From the NCBI RefSeq assembly GCF_014889545.1, contig NZ_QKOF01000006.1, positions 1-64,000 on the forward strand: a DNA stretch of 64,000 nucleotides, read 5' to 3'. Each line of letters opens with the position of its first letter. The first letter of the stretch is position 1. The notes under the pieces are model-generated. The model had not been told where the DNA came from, did no database searches, and was given only the letters and a program-made list of their open reading frames with translations. Position numbers and translations under genes: made by a program. Below are positions 11,528 through 22,385 of this stretch, in pieces. The stretch comes from Methanothermobacter thermautotrophicus (GTDB lineage: Archaea; Methanobacteriota; Methanobacteria; Methanobacteriales; Methanothermobacteraceae).

Positions 11528-11893
11528 TTAAAGGGCCCTGAATTCCAGTACATCCCCCACCTCGGTTTTTGATTCCCTGATACTCCCCTCTCTGAGTTCT
11601 ATAACATACTTTGCAGGTTCTGCAGGATTGTATAGCTGCCACGGCCTGAGGGTTGCAGTGTCAACCACCCTCATATCCCCATCAAGGAACAGGATGTCAA
11701 GGGGGACAAGCATGAAGAACATGTGTATCCCTGATCCGTACCGACCCCTACCCTCAGGTATCTCCAGTACCAGTCCTGTTTCAACGTCCCTGCGGAGCAT
11801 CAATCCCCTGAAACGTGACATGAATGTTCTGGCAAATCTGACGGCGCCCAGAGTGGTGCCCCGCGTCTTATTAATGACCTCTGTTTTCATCAT
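11528..11893 (-). CDS. DUF192 family protein
   Basis: A 121-residue protein of the small beta-rich DUF192 family of unknown function. Typical blocks are [43 protein letters not shown] and [12 protein letters not shown]. No signal peptide is visible. The ATG at 11893 follows GGGGAG; a second ATG comes directly after it at 11890. It is convergent with the HEAT gene and divergent from mat. Confidence 0.8.
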   Translation of the reverse strand: MMKTEVINKTRGTTLGAVRFARTFMSRFRGLMLRRDVETGLVLEIPEGRGRYGSGIHMFFMLVPLDILFLDGDMRVVDTATLRPWQLYNPAEPAKYVIELREGSIRESKTEVGDVLEFRAL

Positions 11894-12003
11894 AATTTCT
11901 CCCCCTCATAAATTTCTCCATGAACAGGATGTCTATATTTATTTATATCATCATCTCAAAACCATAAACCATTATTGTGGATATTCATCAGGAGGTTATC
12001 ATT

Positions 12004-13209
12004 GTGAGAAATATTATCGTTGAACCCCTTAACCAGACACCAATCGAGGACCAGAAGGTGGAGATAGTTGAAAGGAAGGGCATAGGGCACCCTGACAGTA
12101 TAAGTGATGGGATTGCTGAGTCAGTGAGCCGGGCCCTATGCAACGCCTACCTTGACAGGTTCGGCGCAATAATGCACCACAACACAGACGAGGTCCAGAT
12201 AACAGCCGGCGAGTCAGCTCCCCAGTTTGGAGGCGGAGAGGTCATAAAACCCATGGAGATACTCCTCACAGGAAGGGGTATAGCAGAGGTTGATGGTGAG
12301 AAGATAGGCCTCGACAGGATAGCCATATCAGCTGCCAAGGAGTACCTCAAGGAGAACATACTGAACCTTGACGTTGAAACATGCACCGTGGTTGAGTGCA
12401 AGATCGGCCACGGGTCAGGGGACCTCCGGGATGTATTTGCAAGGAAGGGTAGAGCACCCCTATCAAACGACACCTCCTTTGGGGTCGGATTCGCCCCATT
12501 CTCAGAGACAGAGAGGATAGTCATGGAGGCAGAGAACCTCCTTAACTCCCCTGAATTCAAGAAGAAGCACCCTGCAGTTGGTGAGGACATAAAGGTCATG
12601 GGTCTGAGGGAGAATGACAACATAACACTCACAGTCGCCTGTGCAATGGTTGACAGGTACGTCTCAGACCTTGAGGAGTACCTGGAGGTCAAGAATATTG
12701 TGAAGGATGAGGTCTTCAAAATAGCCTCAAAACTCACAGACAGGAACCTTGAGGTCTTTGTGAACACTGCAGACCGCTGTGAGGATGATGAACCCTCAGT
12801 CTACATCACCGTAACCGGAACATCAGCAGAGATGGGTGACGATGGATCAGTTGGAAGGGGTAACAGGGCCAATGGACTCATAACACCCAACAGGCCCATG
12901 TCGATGGAGGCGACCTCAGGTAAGAACCCCATAAACCATGTGGGTAAGATCTACAACCTCCTATCAAACCAGATGGCAGGGGATATAGTTGAAAGTGTTG
13001 AGGGTGTTAAACAGGTCCACATAATGATACTGAGCCAGATAGGAAAACCCATTGACCACCCCAAGGCTGCAACGGCCCAGCTGATTCTTGAGGACGGGTA
13101 CAGAATGGAAGAAGTCACAGGGAAGGTTTCAGGCGTCATGGACGCCTGGCTGGAGGACATACCCAGCATAACCGAGATGCTAGTGAAGGGACAGCTCAGG
13201 ACCTTCTAA
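12004..13209 (+). CDS. mat: Archaeal S-adenosylmethionine synthetase
   Basis: A 401-residue archaeal-type methionine adenosyltransferase, making SAM from methionine and ATP. Characteristic are [18 protein letters not shown] near the N-terminus, [32 protein letters not shown] and [13 protein letters not shown]. The start is GTG at 12004, 4 bases after AGGAGGTTATC. A TATA box lies near 11940-11948. ileS follows after 22 bases. From memory, an ORF of 401 codons was reported upstream of ileS in M. marburgensis, matching this length. Confidence 0.95.
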   Translation: MRNIIVEPLNQTPIEDQKVEIVERKGIGHPDSISDGIAESVSRALCNAYLDRFGAIMHHNTDEVQITAGESAPQFGGGEVIKPMEILLTGRGIAEVDGEKIGLDRIAISAAKEYLKENILNLDVETCTVVECKIGHGSGDLRDVFARKGRAPLSNDTSFGVGFAPFSETERIVMEAENLLNSPEFKKKHPAVGEDIKVMGLRENDNITLTVACAMVDRYVSDLEEYLEVKNIVKDEVFKIASKLTDRNLEVFVNTADRCEDDEPSVYITVTGTSAEMGDDGSVGRGNRANGLITPNRPMSMEATSGKNPINHVGKIYNLLSNQMAGDIVESVEGVKQVHIMILSQIGKPIDHPKAATAQLILEDGYRMEEVTGKVSGVMDAWLEDIPSITEMLVKGQLRTF

Positions 13210-13231
13210 TATCCAGCTGAGGGAGAAGCAC

Positions 13232-16200
13232 ATGCCAATCCAGGAAGCCGAAAAATCCTACAGACCCCAAAGGATCGAGGAAAAGGTACAGAGTTTCTGG
13301 GAAGAAAGGGACATCTATGAACGGGTGAAGGAACTGAGGGAGGACAGGCCACGCTATTCATTCCTTGACGGTCCACCCTACTGCAGTGGAAGGATTCACC
13401 TTGGAACAGCATGGAACAAGATAATGAAGGATACATACCTCCGTTTCAAGTCGATGAAGGGGTTCAATGTCAGGAGGCAACCTGGATGGGACACCCATGG
13501 CCTCCCCATCGAACACAAGGTCGAGGGACTCCTGGGTGTCAGGAGCAAGAAGGACATTGAGGATAAGATCGGAATCGAGGAATTCGTCAATAAATGCAGG
13601 GAATTTGCCGTGGAGAATAAGGCCGTCATGACAGGCCAGTTCCAGCGCCTCGGGGTATGGATGGACTGGGATGACCCCTATGTCACCTTTGACCCTGCCT
13701 ACATGGAATCCTGCTGGTGGACCCTCAAAAGGGCCCATGAGAAGGACCTCCTTGTGAGGGATCTGAGGGTTATAACCTGGTGCCCCCGATGTGAAACAGC
13801 CCTGGCCCTGGCAGAGATAGACTACCATGATAAGGAGGACCCATCGATCTACGTGAAGTTCCCTGTCTCAGGGGACACCCACATACTGGTATGGACAACC
13901 ACCCCCTGGACCCTCCCTGCGAACATGGCGGTGGCGGTTCACCCTGATTTTGAATACGCCCATGCACGCCTTGATGGAGAAACCTACATAATGGCAGAGG
14001 CACTGGTTGAGAAGGTGCTTGGTGAAGAGGCTGAGATCATAAAGAAGGTCAGGGGGGCTGAACTTGAAGGTTTAACCTACAGGCACCCCCTGGATGATGA
14101 GGTGCCAATACACAGGGAGATCGAACACAGGGTGATCCTGGGGGACCACGTGACCCTGACAGAGGGTACAGGGTGCGTCCACACAGCACCGGGCCATGGT
14201 CCAGAGGACTTCGAGATAGGTAAAGTTTATGGACTCAGGATAGTATGTCCAGTGGACGAGGCCGGTGTCTTCACAGATGAGGCAGGGAAATATGAGGGCA
14301 AATTTGTCAAGGATGCCGACGCAGACATAATAGAGGACCTCAGATCGAAGGGTCTTCTCCTGAGGGCCGGGACCATAAGCCACAGGTACGGGTTCTGCTG
14401 GAGGTGCAAAACACCCATAATATACCTTGCAACAGAGCAGTGGTTCCTCAAGATAACCGAGATAAAGGATAAGATGCTGAGGGAACTTGACAGGGTCCAG
14501 TGGGTCCCATCATGGGCAGGGGAGAGCAGGTTCAGGAACTGGATAGAGAATGCACGCGACTGGACCATCTCAAGGCAGAGGTACTGGGGAATACCCATAC
14601 CAATATGGATATGTGAGGAATGTGACAGCATACACGTGGTTGGATCCATAGATGAACTCAGGGAGCTGGCAGTTGAGGGAGAACTCGAGGGGGACTTCAT
14701 CCACAGGCCCCACGTGGACAGGATAGTCCTTGAATGCGGTGAATGCGGCGGGAGGATGAAGAGGACACCCGACGTCCTGGATGTCTGGATAGACTCAGGG
14801 GTGGCTGGGTGGGCAGCCCTCCACTACCCCTCTGATAAGGAACTCTTCCGGGAATGGTTCCCCTACGACTTCATAACCGAGGGCCATGACCAGACCCGCG
14901 GATGGTTCTACTCACAGCTGGGATGCGGTGTCATCGCCCTGGACGAGGTCCCCTACAGGAGGGTCCTCATGCACGGATTCACCCTGGATGAAGAGGGCCG
15001 TAAGATGAGCAAATCCCTGGGAAACGTTGTTGAACCCGAGGATGTCATAGAGAAGTATGGAGCCGACGTCCTGAGGTTCTATCTCCTCTGGGCAAACAAG
15101 CCATGGGAGGACCTCAAATTTGTATGGGATGAGCTCAGGAACGTCAACAAGATGTTCAACATCCTGTGGAACGTATATGTATTCGCAACGACCTACATGT
15201 CCCTTGACAGGTTCCAGCCAGGGGACCACAGGGTTGAGGATCTTAGCTTCAGGGATGAGGACCGCTGGATCCTCTCAAGGATCAACTCCGTGACACTTAA
15301 GGTCACAGAGGCCATTGAAAACCTCCACTTCCACAGGGCCACCCGTGAAATCCATGACTTCATAGTCGAGGACCTCAGCCGCTGGTACATAAGGCTGATA
15401 AGGAGTCGAACCTGGATAGAAAGGGATGACCCCGATAAACTCGCAGCCTACCACACCCTCTACACTGTCCTCAAGACACTCATAATCACCCTGTCACCGG
15501 TGGCACCCCACGTATGCGAGGACATCTACCAGAACCTTGTCAGGGGAGCCGAACCGGATTCACCAGAGAGCATACACATGCTTGACTGGACCATGGATGA
15601 GGGGGCAGTTGACATCCAGCTTGAGGCCGATATGGATACCGTCAGGGAGATAATAGAGGCCTGCGCAAGGGCCAGGGACACCGCAAGGTACAAGCTCAGA
15701 TGGCCTGTCAGGGAGATTGTGGTCGTGTCTGAGGATGAAGAGGCTCTGAGGGCTGCAGAGGCCCTTAAGGGTGTTATAGCGGAGCAAGCCAATGCAAAGT
15801 CCATCAAAACAGCAACTGAGTTCCCTGACATGAAGATAATCGCCAGACCAAACCCTGCAACCCTGGGTCCCAGGCTGAGGCAGGACATGCCCCTGGTGAT
15901 GAGGGAACTTGAAGCTGCAGACGGATCAGCAGTGAAGGCTGCACTGGAATCTGATGGCGAGTTCACGGTTGAAGCTAATGGTAAGAAATTCAAACTCACA
16001 TCTGAGGATATAATATTTGAAACAGAGCTTCCAGAGAACATAGTGAGCGCCCAGTTCGATGGGGGAAGTGTGTTCATCGACACAGAACTCACACCTGAGA
16101 TCCTGAGCGAGGCAATGGCCCGTGAACTTGTAAGGAGAATCCAGGATATGAGGAAGGACCTTGACCTGGACGTTGAGGCCACCATAGAGGTCTCAGTTAA

Positions 16201-16369
16201 ATGCAGCGAAGAATTCAGGGAACTCACGGAACCCCAGAGGGAGTTCATAGAGAACGAGGTAAGGGCAGCCACACTCTCCTTTGACTACTCTGAACTCGAA
16301 TACACCAAGGAATGGAAGATATCAGATGAAAACCTTATAATATCAATAAAACCTGCAAGTAAGGTGTGA
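13232..16369 (+). CDS. ileS: Isoleucyl-tRNA synthetase
   Basis: A 1045-residue class I synthetase charging tRNA-Ile. The HIGH-type motif is HLGT at 56-59 ([15 protein letters not shown]) and KMSKS is at 591-595. The CP1 editing domain includes [17 protein letters not shown]. Zinc-type clusters appear as CPRC, CWRC and CEEC...CGEC. The ATG follows TGAGGGAG. Work on M. marburgensis (from memory) mapped a pseudomonic-acid-resistance substitution next to KMSKS and placed purL downstream, as here. The stop is separated from the purL ATG by two bases. Confidence 0.97.
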   Translation: MPIQEAEKSYRPQRIEEKVQSFWEERDIYERVKELREDRPRYSFLDGPPYCSGRIHLGTAWNKIMKDTYLRFKSMKGFNVRRQPGWDTHGLPIEHKVEGLLGVRSKKDIEDKIGIEEFVNKCREFAVENKAVMTGQFQRLGVWMDWDDPYVTFDPAYMESCWWTLKRAHEKDLLVRDLRVITWCPRCETALALAEIDYHDKEDPSIYVKFPVSGDTHILVWTTTPWTLPANMAVAVHPDFEYAHARLDGETYIMAEALVEKVLGEEAEIIKKVRGAELEGLTYRHPLDDEVPIHREIEHRVILGDHVTLTEGTGCVHTAPGHGPEDFEIGKVYGLRIVCPVDEAGVFTDEAGKYEGKFVKDADADIIEDLRSKGLLLRAGTISHRYGFCWRCKTPIIYLATEQWFLKITEIKDKMLRELDRVQWVPSWAGESRFRNWIENARDWTISRQRYWGIPIPIWICEECDSIHVVGSIDELRELAVEGELEGDFIHRPHVDRIVLECGECGGRMKRTPDVLDVWIDSGVAGWAALHYPSDKELFREWFPYDFITEGHDQTRGWFYSQLGCGVIALDEVPYRRVLMHGFTLDEEGRKMSKSLGNVVEPEDVIEKYGADVLRFYLLWANKPWEDLKFVWDELRNVNKMFNILWNVYVFATTYMSLDRFQPGDHRVEDLSFRDEDRWILSRINSVTLKVTEAIENLHFHRATREIHDFIVEDLSRWYIRLIRSRTWIERDDPDKLAAYHTLYTVLKTLIITLSPVAPHVCEDIYQNLVRGAEPDSPESIHMLDWTMDEGAVDIQLEADMDTVREIIEACARARDTARYKLRWPVREIVVVSEDEEALRAAEALKGVIAEQANAKSIKTATEFPDMKIIARPNPATLGPRLRQDMPLVMRELEAADGSAVKAALESDGEFTVEANGKKFKLTSEDIIFETELPENIVSAQFDGGSVFIDTELTPEILSEAMARELVRRIQDMRKDLDLDVEATIEVSVKCSEEFRELTEPQREFIENEVRAATLSFDYSELEYTKEWKISDENLIISIKPASKV

Positions 16370-16371
16370 AA

Positions 16372-18516
16372 ATGGTTTTAACCGATTCTGAAATGGAATT
16401 TATAAGGAAGGAGCTTGGAAGGGACCCTAACCCCCTCGAGTACGGGATGCTGGATGTTATGTTCTCGGAGCACTGTTCCTACAAGAGCAGCCGGCCGGTC
16501 CTGGGCCTCTTCCCTACAGAGGGCGAAGGTGTCATAATCGGCCCCGGTGATGATGCAGGTGTTGTGGAAATAACGGATGAACTGGCACTGGCCATTGGAA
16601 TTGAAAGTCACAACCACCCCTCTGCCATAGAACCCTATGGTGGCGCAGGTACAGGCATAGGCGGAATACTCAGGGACATAATATCAATGGGGGCAATGCC
16701 TGTTGCTCTCCTTGACTCACTCCGTTTCGGATACCTTGAGGACCAGAAGTCAAGGTACCTCTTTGAGCACGTTGTCAGGGGGATATCAGACTACGGAAAC
16801 CGTGTGGGTGTACCAACAGTCGCAGGTGAGGTTGAATTCGATGAAAACTTCCAGCTGAACCCCCTCGTCAATGTGATGTGCGCTGGACTTGTACCTAGGG
16901 ATGAGATAAAGCGTGGAATCGCCCCCAATCCCGGAGATGTCTTCCTCCTGATGGGTGGAAGGACAGGAAGGGACGGGATACATGGGGTCACCTTCGCATC
17001 TGAGGAGCTCACAAGTTCCTCTGAACTCGAGGACCGCCCCGCCGTCCAGGTTGGGGACCCCTTCACAAAGAAGATGGTCATGGAGGCAAGCTTCGAGATA
17101 ATGGATGAGATAGAGGTCTCAGGGGTGAAGGACCTTGGAGGGGGAGGCCTTACCTGCTGCATCTCCGAACTGGTTGCCAAGTGTGACAACGGCGCAAGGG
17201 TTAAACTCGAAGCCATACCCCTGCGGGAGGAGGGGATGACCCCCTATGAGATCATGCTCTCAGAGTCACAGGAGCGCATGATCTTCGTGATGGGACCGGA
17301 TGATGTTGAGGCTGCAATGGACATCTGCAGGAAATATGAGTTACCCGCAGCTGTTATAGGGGAGGTTACAGACACCGGGAGGATGATAGTCGAGAGTGGG
17401 GGCGAAGTTATAGCTGATCTACCAGCAAAGCTCCTGGCTGACCCTCCAGTTGTTGAGCGGGAGGCAAGGAAGCCCCGGCTACCCGAGGGGCAGGTGGAGG
17501 TTAAACACCCCCCACTTAAGGATGCGGTCATGAAGCTCCTATCATCACCTAACATTGCAAGCAAGCGCTGGGTTTACAGGCAGTACGACCACGAGGTTCA
17601 GATAAGGACCGTTGTAAAACCAGGGGACGATGCAGCAGTCCTGAGGGTTGATGACAAAACAGGGGTTGCACTCACCGTCGACTGCAACAGCATCCACACG
17701 AAGCTCGACCCCTATGGTGGAGGCGCGGCCTCGGTTGGGGAGGCCATAAGGAACGTTGTATCCATGGGCGCCTGGCCTGTCTGCATAGTTGATTGCCTCA
17801 ACTTCGGCAACCCAGAGAAGCCCGAGGTCTTCTGGCAGTTCAGGGAGTGCGTGAGGGGCATGGCTGATATGGCAGAAACCTTCAGCACCCCCGTTATAAG
17901 TGGTAACGTGAGCTTCTACAATGAGACAGAGGGCGTCACCGTGAACCCATCCCCTGTGGTGGGCGTGGCTGGTAAGCTCTCCCTTGACAGCATAAAGACC
18001 ATGGACTTCAAGGATGAGGGGGATGAGATAGTGGTCATCGGGGAAACAGGGCCGGAACTGGGTGCATCAGAGTACCTGAGGACAGTTCACGGCATCGTGG
18101 ATGGAAAACCACCTGCAACAGATCTTAAGGCAGAGTTTGAAGCTGCAAGGGCAGTTAAGAAGATAATCCATGAGCACGGTGATAAGGTCACCGCGGTCCA
18201 TGACTGTTCAGCTGGAGGAATAGGGGTGGCGCTGGCTGAGATGGCCATAAAGTGCGGCATCGGGGCCAGGATAGACCCCATGAAGATCCCGGGCAGCTTC
18301 AGGAATGTCCATGAGGCCCTCTTCTCAGAGTCCAACGGAAGATACATACTCACCCTCAGGGGATCAGCCGGGGACGTCCTGGCTGACCTGGATGTCCCAT
18401 GGGCTGTTATCGGAACCACCGGCGGCAGCACCCTTGAATTCGGCGATGTGGCCCTGGACATCTCCGAACTTGATGATGCCTACCATGGCGTGATTGAGGC
18501 ATACATGTCCACATAG
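16372..18516 (+). CDS. purL: Phosphoribosylformylglycinamidine synthase, PurL subunit
   Basis: A 714-residue ATP-dependent enzyme converting FGAR to FGAM in purine synthesis; it works with PurQ and PurS, which are not in the window. The fold is two AIR-synthase-like halves: [37 protein letters not shown] and [10 protein letters not shown] in the first, [20 protein letters not shown] and [15 protein letters not shown] in the second. The ATG at 16372 is two bases after the ileS stop, with GGTG just upstream; a GTG at 16366 is less likely. Confidence 0.96.
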   Translation: MVLTDSEMEFIRKELGRDPNPLEYGMLDVMFSEHCSYKSSRPVLGLFPTEGEGVIIGPGDDAGVVEITDELALAIGIESHNHPSAIEPYGGAGTGIGGILRDIISMGAMPVALLDSLRFGYLEDQKSRYLFEHVVRGISDYGNRVGVPTVAGEVEFDENFQLNPLVNVMCAGLVPRDEIKRGIAPNPGDVFLLMGGRTGRDGIHGVTFASEELTSSSELEDRPAVQVGDPFTKKMVMEASFEIMDEIEVSGVKDLGGGGLTCCISELVAKCDNGARVKLEAIPLREEGMTPYEIMLSESQERMIFVMGPDDVEAAMDICRKYELPAAVIGEVTDTGRMIVESGGEVIADLPAKLLADPPVVEREARKPRLPEGQVEVKHPPLKDAVMKLLSSPNIASKRWVYRQYDHEVQIRTVVKPGDDAAVLRVDDKTGVALTVDCNSIHTKLDPYGGGAASVGEAIRNVVSMGAWPVCIVDCLNFGNPEKPEVFWQFRECVRGMADMAETFSTPVISGNVSFYNETEGVTVNPSPVVGVAGKLSLDSIKTMDFKDEGDEIVVIGETGPELGASEYLRTVHGIVDGKPPATDLKAEFEAARAVKKIIHEHGDKVTAVHDCSAGGIGVALAEMAIKCGIGARIDPMKIPGSFRNVHEALFSESNGRYILTLRGSAGDVLADLDVPWAVIGTTGGSTLEFGDVALDISELDDAYHGVIEAYMST

Positions 18517-18524
18517 GTGTTCCT

Positions 18525-19097
18525 TTGAGGTACCGGAGGGAATTCTTCAGGCAGCTGATACATGCAACCGGGATAGTCTTCGTGGTCCTCGCAGGATACC
18601 TGGACACCCCCTCCATGATAATCATCTCCCTTGGGGCAGCCATATGCGGGGAGATCATATTCCAGCTCGACAGGAGATTCTACATCCCATTCTTTTCCGG
18701 AATCCTGAGGGGCTGCAGAAGGGACGATACTGAGAGGGGCTTCATTTACTATTTCATTGGCATGGCCCTCACCTATTCCCTCTTTGGATCCAACCTGGCT
18801 GTGGCAAATGCATCCATCATCATACTAACACTCGGAGATTCACTGTCAACAATAATCGGCAGGGAGTACGGGAAACACCCCCTACCCCTTAAACCAGATA
18901 AGAGCATTGAGGGTTCAGCAGCATTCCTTGCAGCTGGATTCATTGGATCACTTTTCTTTCTTGAACCGGTCTATGCCTTCACAGGCGCCCTCACAGGCAT
19001 GCTGGTGGAGGCCTACACGCCGGTGGAGGACAATATAGTCATCCCCCTGGCGACCGGGGTTGCTCTGATGCTTTACATGGGTTTACACCCCCTTTAG
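18525..19097 (+). CDS. Polyprenol (dolichol) kinase / CTP-transferase-like membrane protein
   Basis: A 190-residue integral membrane protein with about six hydrophobic segments. It carries the family block LGDSLSTIIGREYGKHPLPLKPDKSIEGSAAF, seen in dolichol and phytol kinases and phosphatidate cytidylyltransferases (Gly-Asp, then a Lys-Ser-Xaa-Glu-Gly element). It probably phosphorylates an isoprenoid lipid alcohol with CTP for glycan or lipid metabolism. The start is TTG at 18525, with AGGTG overlapping the purL stop. The C-terminal AYTPVEDNIVIPLATG is also typical. Confidence 0.75.
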   Translation: MRYRREFFRQLIHATGIVFVVLAGYLDTPSMIIISLGAAICGEIIFQLDRRFYIPFFSGILRGCRRDDTERGFIYYFIGMALTYSLFGSNLAVANASIIILTLGDSLSTIIGREYGKHPLPLKPDKSIEGSAAFLAAGFIGSLFFLEPVYAFTGALTGMLVEAYTPVEDNIVIPLATGVALMLYMGLHPL

Positions 19098-19145
19098 GGA
19101 GTCCTGGAAAACTAGATTTTTATAGCCTCTGATCATATTTCCTGT

Positions 19146-20270
19146 TCAGAGTCTTATAACACCTTCCCTTCTGAAGGAGACAACAGCTGCCAGGAAGATG
19201 AGCACCGAGAAGACTGCAGATGGAACCATATCATGGATAATCCCGGGGTTCAGATGGGGCCCTGATGAGATTTTAACAATTATGAGACTGGGTATGAACC
19301 TTATTAAGGGGGTAAGGGCACCCATATCCATAAATAGTGGCACAAAGAGGATAAAGGTTGCAAAGAACAGGGCGACGGTAATTGCTGAGTTGGCCTCCTT
19401 TGTGCTGTCTGCAAGGATTGATATAAATAGTCCCACACCGATGAATGCAAGGCCTGTGATGAGGAGGAGAAGGGCCAGTAATGGCATGTTATACACTGGG
19501 ACCCCCAGGAGAACCAGGAGCCCAAGCCAGAGGAGGCTCTGGATAAATGAGAATGCCAGTGACGGGAGGATCTTACCGAGGATTATCATGGTCTCGGATA
19601 GGGGTACCATGAGCAGCACCTCGAAGGTCTTCCGCTCCTTCTCCCCCACGACACTGTCAGTTACCATGTTGCTCCCCAGGAAGAAGGGCAGGAAGACAAC
19701 GAAGGGGAGGATGAAGCCGTACATTATCTCCACGAAGTAGGAGCTCTCAAGGGCAAGGGGCCTGTAGGCCTCCCTGTTCACGGGGACAACACTGAGCTTC
19801 ACGGGCTCCTCAAGGGCCTGGATTGTCCTGGATGGGAGTCCAGACTCCCTGAACCTTTTCTGACTGATATACCATGAAGCTGCGCCCTGAAGCCTTTCAC
19901 TCATGATGGTGTAGAACACACTGGAGGTGTCGGCCTCTATCCTCACCTCCCCTCCACTCAGGTAGACGATGGCCGCAACCCCTGATCCAAGGTTCTCCCT
20001 GGCGCTCTCAATGTCACTGAATTCCCTTACACTGAGACCCTCCCTTTCAAGGCCCTCAGTGAGGAGCCTGTTACCATCAACCACCCCCACCTTCAAAAAC
20101 CCTGAACCACCCCACCTCTCCATCAGCTGGGGATCGGCAGCAACCGAGCTCACAATGGCGAGTCCATAGGCCCCCAGTACTATTATAACCTGAACAAGGA
20201 CTAGAAGCATGTAGATCCTGTTGGAGAATATATCACGGGCCTCCTTAAGTGTCAGGGCCTTCAGTTTCAT
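19146..20270 (-). CDS. ABC-2 type transporter permease
   Basis: A 374-residue ABC-2 permease. One N-terminal membrane helix is followed by a large extracytoplasmic domain (about 45-185), then five C-terminal helices. The motif MVTDSVVGEKERKTFEVLLMVPLS is typical of the NatB/LinB-type exporter subunit. Its first four bases overlap the stop of the next upstream permease, so the two are translationally coupled. With its partner it forms a heterodimeric exporter; the substrate (ion, lipid or drug) cannot be inferred. Confidence 0.85.
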   Translation of the reverse strand: MKLKALTLKEARDIFSNRIYMLLVLVQVIIVLGAYGLAIVSSVAADPQLMERWGGSGFLKVGVVDGNRLLTEGLEREGLSVREFSDIESARENLGSGVAAIVYLSGGEVRIEADTSSVFYTIMSERLQGAASWYISQKRFRESGLPSRTIQALEEPVKLSVVPVNREAYRPLALESSYFVEIMYGFILPFVVFLPFFLGSNMVTDSVVGEKERKTFEVLLMVPLSETMIILGKILPSLAFSFIQSLLWLGLLVLLGVPVYNMPLLALLLLITGLAFIGVGLFISILADSTKEANSAITVALFFATFILFVPLFMDMGALTPLIRFIPSLIIVKISSGPHLNPGIIHDMVPSAVFSVLIFLAAVVSFRREGVIRL

Positions 20271-21355
20271 GGTTTCACCATTAACCTCAGTATACCTGGT
20301 CTGGGACCGAATACCACATCATCCCTCCCAAAGAGCCTGACTGCAAGGCCGTAGAATATTATGCTGAGTACCATGATTGAGATGGCTGGAGGAATGATGT
20401 CGGCAGCCCCCAGTGCCTGACCTGATATCATCTTTATTGTGAGTGTCATGGGTGAAACTGAACCTGATGAACCTGCCATGTATGCCAGGGCAGGGGCAAT
20501 GAGGTAGGCAGCTGATATGATGTAGGCTAAGGTTATCCCTATACCGGCCTCACGGTAGTTCCCTGCATAGACGGATATGAGGGCGGTGAGCCCTACAACG
20601 GGAGCCGAGGAGGCAACGACTGTGACATAGGCGCCCAGGGGGTTGACAATATGGAACCCTGAGGCCAGGATGATGACCATCCATATACCGATCTGGAGGG
20701 CAAGTACAGTGATCACCGAGAGGCACTTACCGAGGATGATCTCTGAACGCCTCACTGGCATGGCAAGAAGAGCCTCCCCGGTCTTCCTCTCCTTCTCACC
20801 CACAATACTGTCCACAACAAGGTTACCGAACAGGAAAACCGGGAGGAAGAGGAGGATTGAAACCATCACCCTTGTCACAAGCTGAACCGGGAGCGGCTCC
20901 CCATGGGTCTCCTCCCTGACCTCGGGGGCAGGAGCAGGGGACTTCACAAACTCCTCTGATATCAGGCTGGAGGCCCGTTCAACAGCGGCTTCAACTTCAT
21001 CCCGCACCACGCTCCTCCTGGGATCCGAGTAGTCAAGGTAGAGGGTTGCATTGAGGGGTATGCCTGTGAAGCTGTTAACGACGAGCACGGATCCGGCATC
21101 CCATCCCTCATGAATATCAAGGACGTCAGGGTTAAGCTGTCCCTTGATCAGGCCGGAGGGATCAATGACACCGAGCTCTGCAAATCCACTTAGGGATGGT
21201 GTGAGGCTTTCGCCCTTCTCAACTATATTGGTGAATCCACTGAACATGAACAGTGTTAAAATCAGGACAGCTATCTGGAACAGGAATATGAAGAGGAACT
21301 TCCGGCTTCTAAGGGTGCTCCTCAGTTCCCATTTCGCCACCTTAAGTAGACTCAT
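20267..21355 (-). CDS. ABC-2 type transporter permease
   Basis: A 362-residue paralogue of the downstream permease with the same layout. It has an N-terminal helix after LRSRKFLFIF, an external domain (about 45-165), and five to six C-terminal helices beginning after VDSIVGEKERKTGEALLAMPVRR. It overlaps both neighbours by 4 bases (ATGA). The paired GEKERKT motifs show that the two permeases arose by duplication and probably pair in the membrane. Confidence 0.85.
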   Translation of the reverse strand: MSLLKVAKWELRSTLRSRKFLFIFLFQIAVLILTLFMFSGFTNIVEKGESLTPSLSGFAELGVIDPSGLIKGQLNPDVLDIHEGWDAGSVLVVNSFTGIPLNATLYLDYSDPRRSVVRDEVEAAVERASSLISEEFVKSPAPAPEVREETHGEPLPVQLVTRVMVSILLFLPVFLFGNLVVDSIVGEKERKTGEALLAMPVRRSEIILGKCLSVITVLALQIGIWMVIILASGFHIVNPLGAYVTVVASSAPVVGLTALISVYAGNYREAGIGITLAYIISAAYLIAPALAYMAGSSGSVSPMTLTIKMISGQALGAADIIPPAISIMVLSIIFYGLAVRLFGRDDVVFGPRPGILRLMVKP

Positions 21356-22260
21356 CCTGACTCCCTCAGGCTCTCTATAAAAACATCGTTGAGTGTGGCC
21401 TCCCTGGTGTTAACCCCTGAAACGTTGTCCCCGAGTTCCATTATAACACCTGATATGGCCCTACGGTTTTCAAGGGATACCGTGACTGTTCTGCCATCAA
21501 TTTCAACGGATCTTACACCAGGGATCATCATAAGATCATCCTCAATTACAGGGGAGATGTCCCTGACCTTCACCTCAAGGACAAGGTCCCCCCGGACCTT
21601 TGATTTGAGTTCATCAGGTGTCCCAATGTCCAGTATCCTGCCCTGGTTTATTATTGCAACCCTGTCACAGAGGTACTCAGCCTCCTCCATGTAGTGGGTG
21701 CAGAGTATCATGGTCTTTGATCCCTTAAGGTCCCGTATGAACTCCCTTATTGAGAATGCAGTTGCCGGATCAAGACCCATGGTTGGTTCATCGAATATTA
21801 TGAGGGGAGGGTCATGTATGAGGGCCCTGGCTATACTTATCCTCTGCCGGAGGCCCTTGGAGAAGGTGTTGATGGGGTCCATGGCCCTCTCGCTCATACC
21901 AACCAGTTCAAGCAGCTCAGCTATCCTGTCATCAAGCACATCCCTGGAGACACCGTATAGCTCACCGAAGTACCTGAGGAGGTCCCATGCCCTGAAGCGC
22001 TCATAGAGGTTGGGCTCCTCTGGCAGGTAACCTATCATGGACTTAACACTGAGGGGGTCCTCTGTAACGTCATGGTCGCCCACCCTGACGGTCCCGGAGT
22101 CAGGATGGAGTATACCAGCTATTATACGTATTGCGGTGGTCTTACCGGCCCCGTTGTGGCCGATGATACCCATGAGTTCACCCTCACCCACACTGAAGCT
22201 AAGGTTATCAAGGGCCCTTATCCTCCCGAAACTTTTACTCACAGATTCAACCTCTATCAT
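21352..22260 (-). CDS. ABC transporter ATP-binding protein
   Basis: A 302-residue ATPase of the ABC-2 exporter. Walker A is GHNGAGKT at 34-41, the signature FSKGLRQR, Walker B LIIFDEPTMGLDP, and the switch His in CTHYMEEAE. A C-terminal extension of about 80 residues (VRGDLVLEVKV... to NDVFIESL) is the DUF4162-type tail of such ATPases. The ATG at 22260 is chosen because GGGGAGG lies 4 bases upstream; upstream ATGs lack a site. It heads the three-gene operon. Confidence 0.92.
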   Translation of the reverse strand: MIEVESVSKSFGRIRALDNLSFSVGEGELMGIIGHNGAGKTTAIRIIAGILHPDSGTVRVGDHDVTEDPLSVKSMIGYLPEEPNLYERFRAWDLLRYFGELYGVSRDVLDDRIAELLELVGMSERAMDPINTFSKGLRQRISIARALIHDPPLIIFDEPTMGLDPATAFSIREFIRDLKGSKTMILCTHYMEEAEYLCDRVAIINQGRILDIGTPDELKSKVRGDLVLEVKVRDISPVIEDDLMMIPGVRSVEIDGRTVTVSLENRRAISGVIMELGDNVSGVNTREATLNDVFIESLRESG

Positions 22261-22343
22261 GGAGCCTCCCCGCAAGTCCATCGCACCGATATCATGTTCT
22301 CTACCAAGCACATCAATTCATTGAATTAATATATCAGGGTCCG

Positions 22344-22385
22344 TTATATATAGGTATGAGAGAGTAGTTAAGCGGTGATTATCAC
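22344..22385 (+). promoter_or_regulatory. moeA promoter and palindrome over its ribosome site
   Basis: TTATATATA at 22344-22352 is the TATA box, giving a start near 22370. GTGAT-T-ATCAC at 22375-22385 is a perfect 11-bp inverted repeat that contains the GGTGAT ribosome site and abuts the moeA ATG. The divergent ABC operon probably uses TGATATATTAA on the other strand. Confidence 0.5.
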
